DNA of 64,000 bases from Watersipora subatra. Taxonomy: Eukaryota; Bryozoa; Gymnolaemata; Cheilostomatida; Watersiporidae. The notes beneath the pieces are model-generated. The model saw only the letters and a program-made list of their open reading frames with translations, did not search any database and was not told the DNA's origin. The stretch covers positions 26,346,558 to 26,410,557 of the forward strand of contig NC_088714.1 of NCBI RefSeq assembly GCF_963576615.1. The letters run 5' to 3'. The translations under genes were made by a program, and so were the position numbers. Every line of letters starts with the position of its first letter. Within the stretch, counting starts at the first letter, position 1. Below are positions 10,532 to 25,500 of this stretch, in pieces.

Positions 10532-13500
10532 ATGTCTGAATCTAGGAGTGCTCTTCTCAAAACTATAGAAAATCAACAGGAAAAGCTTCATAAATACGAG
10601 ACTAAAATTAAAGGTAAGTAAATTGCACAGGTTCTTTTGACAGCACAGTACCTAGGTCTTGATAAGAGCTGTGTGGAAGTGTTTTATTTGTTGTAGATTT
10701 GGTAGCAGCATATAAAAGTCAGGTGAAGGAAAATGAAACACTTCAGTCAACTATAAAGTCTTTACGAGCAGCGTCATCACGAAAAGCACTTAAAGATAAT
10801 GCGTCTGAGGATGATAGTGAAGCTGAAAATGTCAAAGACGATGAGGTATTTCCTTACTCCGAGGAATGCTTACTCTTCATTTGCAAATCCTCTTATTTCA
10901 TATTCCATAATACTCTCTTCATACTCTATTTTAATAAACTAATAATACTATTTTAATAGACTATTTTAAAATATTAAAATATTTTAAGATATGGTTTTAA
11001 TTTTTTTAATATACTCAATGGTTTTACTAGTTTTATTTCATAGCTACTTATACTTACCAAATATTTTGCCTACTCTGATTGGGCATTCTAATCAAAACAT
11101 ACCATGTAATTGGTTATAACCGAGATGCTGCATCTCGGTTATGAGAGATGCTGCATTTCGGTTATTAGAGATGCTGCATCTCGGTTATGAGAGATGCTGC
11201 ATCTCGGTTATGAGAGATGCTGCATCTCGGTTATGAGAGATACTGCATCTCGGTTATGAGAGATGCTGCAAAGGGAAGTTTGAGACTGAATTAAACCATA
11301 ACTGTCACGAACAACTTTTATTGTATTTACTGGGTAAATCAGACACGCTGATTCCGATTTTGTACTCAAAATAAAGATTAGTCCACTAACTTTCAGAGTA
11401 ATGAAGGCTTTTTTACAGCGTTTTAATATCGGTCTCGAAAACAACACGATCGGCTGAACAAGCTCCACCCATAAATACGTGACGTAACCTAGCTTTTTAG
11501 GAACAAAAGTTACGTAGGGATGTTTATACTGGTTTAGAATAATAGGGATGGGTGTTTAAAATCCATTAATATCTACATTCAGCCTTAAAAATAATATCAG
11601 TCTTTTCTGAAAGGTAGATAAGCTATTTAGCATTGCATATTTAAAAAAATGCGATAACAACACTAGCTTGTGATAACACCGCGCTTTTTGAGCTCATTTT
11701 TCTCGGCGTTCAGCCCATTTAAACGTCATGTAACAAGCTACGAGCAATTTTAAATAGTTTATATACCTTTCATAAAAACTGAAATTATTTTACAGGCTGG
11801 ATTTAGATAATAATGGGTTTTAAGACACCCATCTCTATTATTCTAAGTCGGACTAAACATTCTTAACTTCCGTTCCTGAAAAAGCTAGGTTTCGTCACAT
11901 ATTTATGGGCGGAGCTTGTAATGCCGATTGTGTTGTTTTCAAAACGGATATTGAAATGCTTTAAAAAAGCCTAAATGACTTTGAAGGTTAGTGGATTAAT
12001 CTTTATTTTGAGTACAAAATCGGAATAAGCGTGTCTGATTTACCCAATAAATACGATAAAAGTTGTTTGTGACAGTTATGGTTTAAATTACACTCTTATT
12101 CCGCCACTTATGAGTTTGTTGGCTCGTCTCATGTAGGAGTTGTTTTTGTTCCCACTTACGTTATACAATGGACCATGATTATACAGTGGACCATGGACCA
12201 CTGTTATACCATGGACCACCGTTATACAGTGGACCATGGACCTGGTTATGACATCCCTGTTTTACGATTTTTTCATCTTACGATGTGGAACACAATGTTT
12301 TTTCATCTTCTCGTTACAGCATTTTTATCGCCATACAACATCAACAAAAGTCTCTCAAAATTCAAATTTGACAGTTTTATTACATTTTGTTTTGCTTTTA
12401 GTTAACATCTTCGACTTATTCGGGAGAGCTTTATGAAAATATCAATATCTTGTTTTTGATATTTTCTTTAAGAAAGTTTTTGTTGAATAAAAATGTTTTA
12501 TTAATATTGACTTCTCATACTTATGCAGTAAAATTCACTAGCGTACACTGCAAGTTACTAGCAGTTCATCTTGCAATTTTATTTACCAGGAATTGCTTGC
12601 ATTTTTATAGTCTGAGAGCCAGCAACGGGAAATCGAGAGATTGAGTAGCTCCATGACAGACCTTCTTGCGGAGAAAAAAAATATTCAAGCAGCTGCGATT
12701 GCTGAAAGAAAACTACTAAAGGTTAGTCAGTCATTAAATTATCTGCACATTATGCATATACAATTTAACTAGCTGTGCCACCCGGCGTTGCCCGTGTAAT
12801 AGAAAAGTCTTTGGACAGAAAATTGATTTGTATTTAAAATATAACAACATTTGCCATTTTAACTTTCAAACTACATATCATGAGAAAAGTGTTTTGTCTT
12901 ATAAACAATGAGAAGTCGTGAGAGTTGCTCGTTATTAGCCAGTTTAATAATGTGAGCGAACAGCTTCTCGTGACGTTGTGCTATGACCCGCGTCATACGC
13001 AAGGTAGTTTGGTATTTGCTCTCATATAATGACTTATATTGGCAAGCTAGCAATTTGATTTCTGTAATCTAATGGGTAAGGCGTTTGACTGGGGAACGGC
13101 AGGGTCCGAGATCGAATCTACTTCGGTACGGATTATTTATTTTAATATCTATAGCCGAACAATCAATCCTACTAACATACGACAAATTTTGAGAAATATA
13201 TATATAGATAATGTATAATTAATAATTATATTTAGTGATATATAACCATTATATAATATAATGGTCCAACACTTAATTTATGCCTGTTATTGCTACTAGC
13301 ACGCTGGCTACTAGTACTACCAGTCCTGTACGCTGTGAGAGATCGTCATGTGTGATAAATATAGGTATAATTATTCCATGATACAGCAAGGCGATTGAGT
13401 GGTGCAGTTGGTACTGCCCTGGCTTTCAAATATGCGGGTTTGACTCATGTGTTTGGCAATCTTCAGATGGATGAATACGACTCTTATCATATAAAGATTA

Positions 13501-16500
13501 TATGCTGGGTTAGCTCTGTGACTTGAAATACATCTTAGTAAACTTTTGAATGTACAGTATACTGAAAGCTTCTAGCGTTGTTTGCATTTGTGAAAAGAAC
13601 CTCGGCTAGCCTTGGCTCACATAACATGATTTCTTTTACTATATATCACTCTCTAGCATAGCTTACAAAGAATATACTTGGCCATTTGTAAGTCTGTAAG
13701 TAAAGCTTCATATTTCTTTTTGTTATATAGTAATCCCTCATGTTTACGCCGAAGAGTAGCGAAGTAAGGGGGAATGACTGTATCTTTGTGAAATTTATCG
13801 TGTTTAGTTTTTACAATGTTCAACTTTACAAGTTCTACCAAAAGCATTTACAGATTTCAGTTTTTATTCACTTTTTTTTTAACATATTTTTATTTAGTAT
13901 TTTTTATTTTTGTTTTTATTTTACGTGATTAGTGCATGTGATTAACATCACCTTCATGCAATTAGTTTGCTCATATTAAACGTTTGAATCGCAAATACCA
14001 ATATGTTTCATTTTTTTATCTTTTTAAACTTGAATGCTTGGCTTATATCAAGCTTGAATACAACTTTATCTCTTTATACTATATATTACAAAAATAATCA
14101 TCATTTAAAAAGGTTTGATTGTTGACGTTTTAATTTGTATAGTCAAACCTCAGTTTCCGATTACTTCAGACCTCTCACAAATTGTAATTGAAAATAATTC
14201 GGGATGTTTGTGCTGAAGGTATCAAGATAGACAAAAAGAATTATCTCTTTGCTTTTATCTGTAATCTTATGCTTTTTAATAATTATATAAACAAGGTTCA
14301 ATCATTGCCTTTGCGTTGCTATATTTCATGTATGATGTGATATCTAGATCCGATATAGACTTTGCGTAAAATGATGTTGTGTTTGAGTGTGTGATGAGTA
14401 AAACATGTACTTACTGGGCAGCAAGAGTATGAGGAGAAGTTGTCAGCACTTGATGAGCAATGTCAGGAACTGAAAGAGGATAACTCAAAGAATACTCAGC
14501 TTGCGGCAGAGGTAATACATTTTATTAGTATAGCCGTCATAGGTTATATATATATATAGCCTTTAAGGAGTTATACATAAATTATATTTTTATAAAACTC
14601 CTAAATACAGGAGTTATTTATTTATATACAATAAAAAGTCTTACCCATAATTATAGATATATACCGTAAAACCTCTAATTAAACGCCATGGTGATCTATT
14701 TTTCAACCCTTTCTCTATAGTGATGGTCAATTGGAGGTGGCGTTCAAAAAGAGGTGGGTGTTGTATTTTTCAAATGGCTCATCAGAAGTTTGGGAAGATA
14801 AATTTAGCCCTTTCAAGGGCAAAGCAAATGTCACCTATATTTTGTCCTTCCGTTCCAGCGGAGTTATATTAAATCTTTTGGATGCAATAAATTCGCTAAC
14901 ATAACTCCAACTTGTCAAAGATCTTTTAATAAATATGCATTAAGAAACGGAAAAATATCTCTACCAGTTGATATCTATTACTTGTAATTAACCTGTGATG
15001 ATTTATAGCCTGTGCCCTGCTTTGAAATTTGTTATTGCATTCTAAATTTGAAGACAAATTTTTATTTTATAACTATACTAGCTGTGCTTTTCAGGGTTGC
15101 CCGGGTATTAAAAATCAGCATATAAGCAATGAGAAGTAATGAGAGTTGTCTGCCACTTGTTATTAGCTTGGCACATTGCTAATGGAAAATTTGAGTCCGC
15201 TTACAAATAAGAACTACAGTTTCTCATGACGTTAAGCCATGACTTGGCGTCGTGACTGATAGCGTAGCGTATTTGCTGCTATATACCGACATGTATCACC
15301 TAGCGAATGTACCAAGCTCGTGTGGCTACATTGGTAGACTGGTCAGACTGGTGAATGGGAGGTTCCGAGATCAAATCTTCTGCGATACGGATTCTTTATT
15401 CAAAGATTTTAATTGCAATAGCTAGACATATATCATGACGATGAACTTTGAGAAATATATTTATATAGATGGATTCACGTGTGTGTGTATGTACGTGTGT
15501 GTGTGTATGTACGTGTGTGTGTGTATGTACGTGTGTGTGCGTGTACGCGCGTGAGTATGTACACGTGTGTGTATGTATGTACACGTGTGTATATGTACAT
15601 GTGTGTATGTACGTGTGTGCATGTACATGTGTATGTACATGTGTGTACATGTACGCATGTGTGTGTATGTACACGTGTGTGTGTACGTATGTGTGTATGT
15701 ACGTATGTATGTGCGTGTGTATGTTCGTGTGTATGTTTGTGTGTATGTTTGTGTGTATGTTCGTGTGTATGTTCATGGTGTAAGTGTGTAGGCACATTTG
15801 TAGGTACATGTGTAGGTATGTATCCAACAGTCCTCACTTATTTTGATCGTGCAATCTTTGTTGAATCAACTATGTATGTCTTCTTACTCACTCGTGTTTA
15901 GATAATAACCATTCTCATAACCTACAATTTTGTACTTTTAAATATTTTTTGCATTCATATATGTTCTTATGCTGTCTCATGTTTACAGTTTTCTATATTT
16001 GCATGTCCTTGTACGCATACCTGATGTTATCATTAATGGTACTGCTTTGACTAGGTTTGTAGGTAGTAGGGTGCTGTTTTGTTCATTCCCAAATTATAAA
16101 TTAGATTATAATATTTATCATTATCCGCATGTTGCAGCTTCGTAAGAAGGTTCGTATGGAGCAGATGGAGAGGGAGAGAGAGCAAACAGACCACGCGAGT
16201 ATGCTCAGAGAGCTCAACAAGAACCTCAACGAACGAATAACTGAAAGAGAAGATCTCGTGCACCAGGTAATATGATATGATCAGTTCTATGTAGAGTGTT
16301 TGAGTGTGTATGTGTTGGCTACCTCATCAGTTGGTGGGTAATACGCAGGTGGTAGCTGTACTGATACAATTATACCCTTCACCATGTTTACACAGTTCAA
16401 TAGTTGAAAGGATTTTCAGGAAGCAGGTAGAAACTAGGTAAAACATGCATAAATGTAACTTGTTAACAATGTCTATAACCAGCAACACTTGCCAGTAGCA

Positions 16501-19500
16501 TCATCCTTGAGTAGTGGGAAACTTGGGAGGTTTTACACCAGTCCTGATGGTTTTCAAACTTGTACATACTGATTGTCTATTGATTGTTATACGGTTACAG
16601 ATTTTACCGCCAATTTCGTTGTTTTTTTTTTGATATTTCTAAAAAATAAATGACCAACAATTTGATACCAAACAGCTTAATACCTCTAGCGATCGTCTGG
16701 TATCCATCATCAGTCAAGGCACAAGTAGAAACAGTTAGATGTAATACTAGTAGCCTGTCTTCCTAACTTTTAGATCTGATGCTAGTAGCCTCCCATCCTA
16801 ATATTTAAATGTGACACTAATAGCCTGTCATCCTATACCCGCACTAGCACTTGCTTGGTTGTTTTTATCTTGATTTGTCCTGTTTTATTTGTTTAATTTT
16901 GTTTATGTTATCCTGTTTATAACTTTCTGATGGCTATTTTATAAGTAGGCATCTTACCAAAGTAGCATCACATCACAAAGGTTATCACAATGTGACTGCT
17001 GTAGATATATTTATTACCATGTCTCTGTTGCCTCACCCGGAGGTAGAAGATAGAATGTTTATTATCCATCAACAATTATTAGTCAACTGGTACACATGTG
17101 TAAATGTGTAAACCCTCTCCATGCATAGTATTCTTGTTTGAACCTGGAGACTGTTTTCATTTGTGTCCTTAAAAAATGTTTTTCTGAGGATAACTTTTAT
17201 CGGTTTTACCACAGAAATCTTTCCATTTTTTACATTTTATCTGGTGATTGTAGTTGCATAGCAACCAGCTAAGGACATTCACAACATAATTGTGCAGAAA
17301 TGTTTTAAAAATTCTCATCACACAAATTATTTAGCAGTTAATTTTGCTTTGATTTTTAACACTATCAAAATATATACATCTGTAAAAATTTAAAAAAACT
17401 GTAATTTGCTAAACCAAGAGATGTAGCCAATAGTCACCTCATAATAATTTTATCAACATTAGATATAAACTTTTGCCTGTAGGGAGTAGGTACCACAATA
17501 GAACAATTAAAAGTAAACAGCTTATATAATCAGAGGTAAATATAAAGCATGCTTAATACTTGTGCTGCACACTTTTTATGTTTTACCGACTTTGATTGTT
17601 TTTATAAAACCACAGAGGGCTTCCACAAAAGGGAGGGTTTGTATAATGCAAGCACAGATGCTTTGTTTTCAAAGACCTTTTAGCAAACTTTGGTAGCGTT
17701 TTCAGCTAAAGTGGCATCATGTATTTAATACATTATACTCCTTGTTGTAGATCGAAGACTTGAAGAAGGAATTGTTAATCATGCAGAAAAATTCCACACC
17801 TTCGGAAAACTATGAAGTGATTATAGCTGATATGACGAATCAGCTGCAAGAGATGAGGTCAAAGGTGAAAGACTATGAGAATAGAGCCAGTCAACAAGTG
17901 ATATTGGGTCAGCTTCAGCATCAGATATCTGATATTAAGAAACAACATGCGCACAACATAGTCAAAGAGCAACGGCGGGCGGATGAGGCCGAGGAGAGGC
18001 TCGTCGATATTGGCAAGAAGTCGGAAAAGCGTATCAGCGAGCTAGAATCGAAAGTGTCTCAGTTGAGTGATATGGTCGGCAATTATGAGAAACTTCGGTA
18101 CACGGACCAGACATCTATTCAAAAACTGAAGGATAGGGTTACACAATTGGACCAAGAAAACACAGCCCTGGCAAGGGTGGCGAATCCAGAGCCCGATGAT
18201 GTTAACTTAGGAATCGAAGAGCTCGTTGACAAACTTCGTAGTCTTAAATCACTGCTGAGGGAAGCCTGTGAAACAGAGAACTCCTCTCTCAATTATGACA
18301 GTATGGCAGTCTTGCTCATGGATCCTGGAATATCAACTTGATTCAATGCTAGTATTTGTTATATATCAAGCAAGCCGTGTGCTGACTGTAGAATATTTTG
18401 CAGACGTGGTTGGAGAACTATTCACTGATGAGACGTACTTGCACAGGAAGTGTGAGGAGGAGTATTCTCAGCTGAAGGAAGAGTTTGAAAGATACAAATT
18501 ACGAGCTCAGTCAGTACTTAAAAATAAGACATCCAAGGTAGGCGTGTTCGACAAACTCATTACCGTAAAACCTCTATTTCAGCTCCACCTTTATTTAAAG
18601 GTCACCTCTAATAGATCACCACTTTGACATTCATTATGTTTTATCTTTACGAACCCATCATAGAGTGATCAGTAAAAAAATGTCCACAAAATGGTAGGCA
18701 TACCAATAATGACTTGCTTACACCAATAACGACTAATTCTTTCGTTGTTGCTGTAGTGTTGCCTTGGTTTTATTGACAGTGTACTTGAGAAGTTCGATTG
18801 TCACAATCGTCAGAACTACACTATGATTCGAAGTCACTAAAGTATAAATTCGATCCATTGTTTTCAGTTTCGTCCATAATGTGGTTTACAACTGATCTGA
18901 AAAGTTAAAGATGATGAGAATACTCTTCAGGAACACCGTATGACGTAATAGCAGCCACTGTTTCGTGTCTAAGTCCGTTTCTAACTCCAAAGCCTTACAG
19001 TTTTTTCTTAAAAGCTTTGAAAGCGACACCATCATCGAAATAATTAATAACTGTATCCGTCTAATGGCTTACTTGAAGTGGTTCCTTGCTTGACTCTGTC
19101 TGATACATTGACATTAGGTATGAAAAATGGCTTAGTATAAATGCTGAGGCCGATGGCTGTAATGTCGCTCCCCCCGAAGGAAAGTATAAAATATGGGCTA
19201 AATTAGCGTCACTTCGACCGTAAAAGGGTTCAATATGTCTTTTCAAAATTCTGACGAGTTAGTAGAAAAATAAAGCGCCATCCTTTATTTGATCATCACC
19301 TTCGCATACAACGCTGCTATAAAGGAAGGATTGAAAAATACAGTGCCACAGCGCTTAAATAGAGGTTTTATGGTATACTATGTTGATATATACTGTGTTT
19401 GCATATTGTGTGAGCGACAGCACTTTGTTAGATAACGTTATTGAACTGAAAATAGATTTATTTAAGCTTCAAGACTGGTGGCACAGGCCACTGTTTTTTT

Positions 19501-22500
19501 TACCAATGTAGACACTGATGTGTTTGATTTGTGCTTTTGGTGGTATTACTCATGCCTCATTGGCTAATTGTGGTGACACACTTGATTTTCAAAAGCTACA
19601 TAAAACGAGCTTGTTTGACCTTTGGTCAAAAATATTACAGATATCACCAAACTGGACATCAACTGTATAACCTCATTGACCAAAAGACAATGAAGATAGA
19701 TATTGTTAACATATGGCTGTTTCGTGTCAAACGTCAAGGAAGCACTGCTCAGGGTAGCTGTCAAGGTCATGTTTTTAACTTAATGCGAGGAGCGGTACGA
19801 ATAAGCTACTTTAAGGTTGTGAATCTGTTGAAGGAAATGTTACATCAGATTTTTACAAACTTTATATTCACATTTTGATTTGAGTTAAAATCAATTGTAA
19901 TTTACATATCTCAATGTGCCCTTTTTGCAATGACGTGTTAAAATGCTGTCTAAATCTGTACTGCGACAAGAGCCGTGAAGCCAGCTTGTGATTGTTACGC
20001 GTCATGATCTCCCACGCAATCATGATCTTCAAGTGTGCTAGTAGTAGGCTAACCAATAGTATTTTCACAAGCGCTTCAAGCGCGCGTATTTTAACATGTG
20101 TAATGAGTATGACTGCAATTATTCCATGGTACAGCAATGTACCCACTTGGTCTACGGGATGACATACCTATCTGCAGACCTAGAGGTTCCAAGTTTAAAT
20201 CCAGTGCAAGACAGATTTCTCATTCCTAAAATTTTATTGCTATAGCTGGACATACAGAAGACAAACGACAAACCCTGAGATTTATATATATATATAGACT
20301 ACCCGGCATTGCCCGGGCAGTAGAAAAGTCTCTGGACAGAAAATTTATTAGTATTTATCATATAACAGCATTTGCCATTCTAACTTTCAAACTACATATC
20401 ATGAGAAGAGTCTTTTGTGTAGTTGAAATAAATTAGGAGAGAAAATAAAAACAACTGTAAAGGTTTTCAAACTTTGTCAAACAACTGTAACTTTCAAACT
20501 TCATAACGTGAAAGAAGTGTTTTGTTGAAACAGATTAGGAGGAAAAATAAAAATGTAAAGGTGTTTAAATGTAAATGTAAAATCATTAGCAAGTAATGGC
20601 TAAATATAGTCTGTTTTGCTACGATTACCATGAAAAATTATTTGGTTTACAATTATATTATTTTAGTTCGTTTCAGTGTTGGCATGCCAAAATTGTCATG
20701 TCAGTTTTCACATGCCAGCGTTGCCATGCGAAAATATCGTAGGCTATAGATGTACATAGAGTGGTATAGAAACCCAATGGTAATTATCTAATGCAATCAC
20801 CTCCTGGTAAAAATCATCATCATTAAAAAATAAGTAACAAAATAATATGTTGGCCTTAATAATCATAGGTACCTACAATGACTGTAGTGAATTTTGTAGT
20901 TATGATCTACAAGATAATATAACATTACAATGCACTACGGGGAAAATTCTTACCTTTGAGACAGGGGCTTTTAATATTTTAATGTTTAAAAGGCTGAACA
21001 TCTAGAGAAATGAGCTCAAAAAAAACTCGATTTCATCATAAGCTAGCGGTTGTTATCGCACATTTTTGAGTTCATTTTTCTCGGCGTTCAGCCTATTAGC
21101 TATCCTGTAACAAGCTACAAGTAATGTTAAATAGTCTATCTACCTTTCAGAAAAAACTGAGCTTATTTTGAAAGCTGAATTTAGAGAATGATGGGTTTTA
21201 AGACACCCATCTCTATAATTCTTCCGTCCCTAAAAAGCTAGGCTACGTCACATATGTATGGGCAAGGCTTGTTGTGTCGATTGCGTTATTTGCATCACTG
21301 ATATTGAATCGCTGTAAAAAAGCTTTCAATACCAAAAATGAATTGGAAAGTTAGTGGACCAGTCTTTATTTTGAGTACAAAATCGGGATCAGCGCGTCTG
21401 ATTTACCTATGAAAAAACAATGAAAGCTGTTCGTGGCAGTTAGTCTTAAATGTTATGCTGGTGCTATTTAGTAACACAGAAGAGCTACTTGCAGGATCAT
21501 GGAGGTAATAAGGAGATGGAAGATCTGAAGAATACTGTGATAGAATTGAAGGAAAGACTTCGCCATGCGGCGGACAAGCACCATGCGCAAGAGCAGACAA
21601 CTCAGCAGACAGTTGAAGACCTGCGTCAGTCTATAGCTAACCTACATACCCTGCACCGGCAGGTATATAATCACTTTCAAACTAATCATCTACCTGCAAC
21701 ATGTCATTTGTGTTATAAAGCAGGTGTGGTGGTAGCTGAGACCTAATAACTACATGAAACACATCTGTGAGTATTTATGTTGAAAGTCATAGTTACAAAA
21801 GTAAAATCTTTCATTTTAAATGGCTATAATTTGCAGCAGCAAATGAACATCCATTAAGAGGTTAATGCAACTCGATTACAATCGCGGCAGCGATCTAGTT
21901 CATGGCATCATGATGTTTGCACAGGAACTGGCGGCAAGCCAATCTGAGTGCCAAAGGAAGGTGTCTGATGCCGAGCAGCGGTTGCGGCAACACAGGGATA
22001 GGACCATTTTGCTCCTTGCAGAAAAAGACAAAGAGCTAGATATGTTAAAGGAAAAAGTTCATGGACCAAACCCTGTTTTAGCAACGGATGCTCCAACTTC
22101 ACAGGTAGAGGAAGGAACACAGTGATTGAAGGCATGGCTAGAATGTTATACAAGGAACTTTATTGAAGCTTTATTTAGCTTTAGTAGTAAAGCAAAGCTT
22201 TCCGTGTTGGATCATTGCTCGGCTGAACAGCTGAAATGCTTTAAGATTTAAAGCGGGCAATTGGATGGCTTTTGTCATGCTCACTTTGGTTCGACCAGGT
22301 GCAACCTAAGCTGTCATTTGACCAACATTAAATAACAGAATGCAAAATTTATTTGAGTTTTTACAAACAATTGATTCAATATCCCAGAGCCGAGCAAATG
22401 GGATGACATGAATGAAAAATTGGAAACAGTTTAAAGATATTAATTTGTTGAGTTTGATTCTGACCCCTGATGGCCTCTGTCAAAAGACTTTCATTGTTGC

Positions 22501-25500
22501 AGCTGAGATACGCGTGCTTAAGAAGTGTTTACTCAGCTGCCATGTGAACATGGCTTCATGAACACTGCAGCGATTTGATTTCAAAACTTGATGAGTAAAA
22601 CATGTTATGTAAAACATTATATACATTGTGAGATAGGAAGTCACGAATTTTGATACAATTCTTGTTTTGTGCAGTTCTTGAAGCAGTGGTCACTTTACCA
22701 CTTGTTGGTTCTGGCACATGTATGTAATGCTTTCTATTCGCTCTGCAGGAGCCGACCTCCCCAGTGGAGGATCTTTTCACGGAGTCTGCGCCATCATCTC
22801 AGCTCATCCATTTTCACCAAGAACTTTCTAGAAATAATTTGGAGCTCTCCGCTATTCGTAAACAAAAACGGGACCTTGAGGCAGCCCTGCACGAACTTCA
22901 GGCAAGCATAAGTGTCAAGGAGGAGCAGTACGAAGATCAAATTGGTGAGCTGCCTCGTATTGAAACTTAGCATGAAGCGTTGTTATTGGTGCCCGTCGTT
23001 AACCAGGGCTTGGCAATGGTGATGAAGGGCCTCTTTGTAGCTTTTGGTAAACCTTATACAGTAGACACTCCTGTAACATAAATTTCATTTAATGTAAAGA
23101 ATCTATGTAAATTTTTACATTGTATTACATAAGAAATTCCGTATAACATAAAGCGTCAAATCAGCGCAAGTTCTCAAATTTGATTTGAATGACAAGCGTC
23201 GCATAGTTGGCCTAAAAAATATCTTTTTTTCTCTTGTCGCACTTGAAAGAGAAAAAGATGTACGAGGGGCATCTCTATTATATATACTAGGACCCTCTAG
23301 GGTGCCGGGTAAGATCTTCAGCTGTGCCCATAAAGCAAAGAGAATAAGTAGCTGCACAATTATTCAGAAATACTTAACTCTTTCGCTACCGCATTAAATT
23401 CTGACCGAACGATTATTCTTCCCAAATTAATTCAAACAGATTTTCGAAGAAATGATTTACCGCTAGTATTTTAAGCAATATCTCGAGAATAAAAACATAT
23501 ATCGTTTTACTGTAAAATGCATTTTATTCAGAAAAGAATATTCTACAAGATAACTATAAAATTGTTTAATAATTCTTACTCTTGTAATGTTTCTTTGCTT
23601 TAAACGAACGCGTTGTGTTTCTTATTGCCATAACGATAACGATCTGGTTGTGCCGTCTTGAAAAATAATTAGAAATGGAATTGTTGAGCCAAAAATTTTT
23701 CTATTGGTTGCACGTGATTGGCAACAAGGTTGTTTCGTTGGAGACAAAGTTTGATTAGCTTAGCTAATGTGTAGGTTTCGTAACGAAAAGAAAAGTGCAA
23801 CCCTATTGATAAGCCGATACATCGGCTTACGGTCTGTACTTATATTACTGCGCAAGCCGATACATCAGCTTGCGGTAGTGAAAGAGTTAAAGGCTGTCAA
23901 TCAGTGCAGGTGTTAGAGTGTGGGTCTGCCAATCTGAATGTCATGAATTTTATTTATTTTGTGCGAATTGGAGTGCCGAAATCAATCTTTTATTTTAACC
24001 TCTAACCCTGGCTTCTGAAAAATAGACAGACAGACACAACTCTAGTAAACATTTATTTTTGTTTTACTCTATTTACGTAAAATTACAGTAACAATGAACC
24101 CTAAACCAAGTGAAAGTTATAAGAAAAAAAAGAAAGGTTGTTGATACAAACCAATAATATTACATTTACTGTACAGTCATTAAATTAATAAGTTAGGTTT
24201 AGTTTTTCCTGTTTGAAGGGCCAAAGGGGTGAGTTTTGAGACAAACTTGGGACAAATTAGGCAATTTACATGTATTTTATTGTTCATATATGATATAACG
24301 TATAATCTGTATAACGTAAACGTTTTCAAAATAGATTATTTACGTTGTAGGAATGTCAACTGTACTAACTTTGCAAATACATAAATAGCAATATCAGCTA
24401 TTCTCAAACTTTAGCTGCCCAATGCAGTGTATAATTTTGAGTGGCCGTTAGGTGATTAGTGCTTAGGCCGATGCATGCTTTGACTAAGGAATTGAACCTC
24501 TGCCTAGTAGTTGTCTAGTAGTATCTGAAGTGTTCATTATCAGGTGTAGCAACCCTTGTATGTTGTCGCATTACGATACCACAGAAAGAGTATAAATGTA
24601 AGCCATGTGAACAGAGATAGCCCAGTCAAAGATGGTCCAGCTTCTTTCAGTCAGAGCCACAAAAAGTCATATCATCATTCAGGGTGATTTATTTACCGTA
24701 ACCGATACGGTTGATAACAATTTCATAAGAAAAGTAGAGAGAAGCCACGACGATGAGGAGTTATAGAATCGTTAGCAAGTAGATTCTGATCACGCCTTTA
24801 TCAACTAGCAAGGATTCGACCTTAAAAAACTGAAACTAGCATATATAAGAGCTAATAAGTTTTTTGTTAAAATGGTGTGTTGGCTACATTTTGAGACAAT
24901 AATTGTTTAATTGGACTAAAGTAGACTTGGCAAGTAATTAGATTTTACGCAGATAAAACTTAAATTTTTGTGTAAAACTATCACAAATCACATTCAGGAA
25001 GGTAAACTATTTGTTTAACACTTTCAAGGCTGACCTGAGATGATTTAGGAAGTTGTCTTCCCATGTGATCCTATGCTCTAGTAAACTCGCTTGCAGTTTC
25101 GTGTTGTTTTCCCTAAATTTGTTTTCACAAATTTTCTTTGATCATTTTTAGATATAATTCATACACTTTCCCAATAGAGGCAAATAATAGTAGACATGTC
25201 TCAACATACGAGCCTAACGCGTTCCGGTGCCGAGCTCAAATGTTAATATTCTTATATCTCAATGCAATATTTCCTATATAAAATTACTAAATACAAATTA
25301 ATCTGTTCTCTTACCATGACCAAACTACCTATACATAGGATATTGCGATGGAACATGTTTTTAGTTGTTGTAATTCCAGTATCTACGCACCCAATGTAAC
25401 AAATACCTATTTAGTGGTTATGATCAGCATTAAAATGTAACATTACTATGTACAGTATTGTATGGAGTTTTTACCTTCGAGACAGCCATAATGGTTAACA

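Noticed and set aside
13080-13135. Possible tRNA gene (A-box and B-box-like words)
   Set aside because: No cloverleaf or acceptor stem; it is the tRNA-like part of a repeated SINE-like element. The same applies near 15330, 20180, 48660 and 49770.
15396-15901. Several long overlapping open frames on both strands
   Set aside because: They are translations of the tgtgtatgtacg microsatellite, low complexity and repeated in every frame.
18268-18627. 119-codon frame spanning the end of GCC1 exon 6, intron 6 and exon 7
   Set aside because: It reads through a 103-bp intron with good splice sites and ends inside a transposon; the spliced frame matches the GCC1 family.
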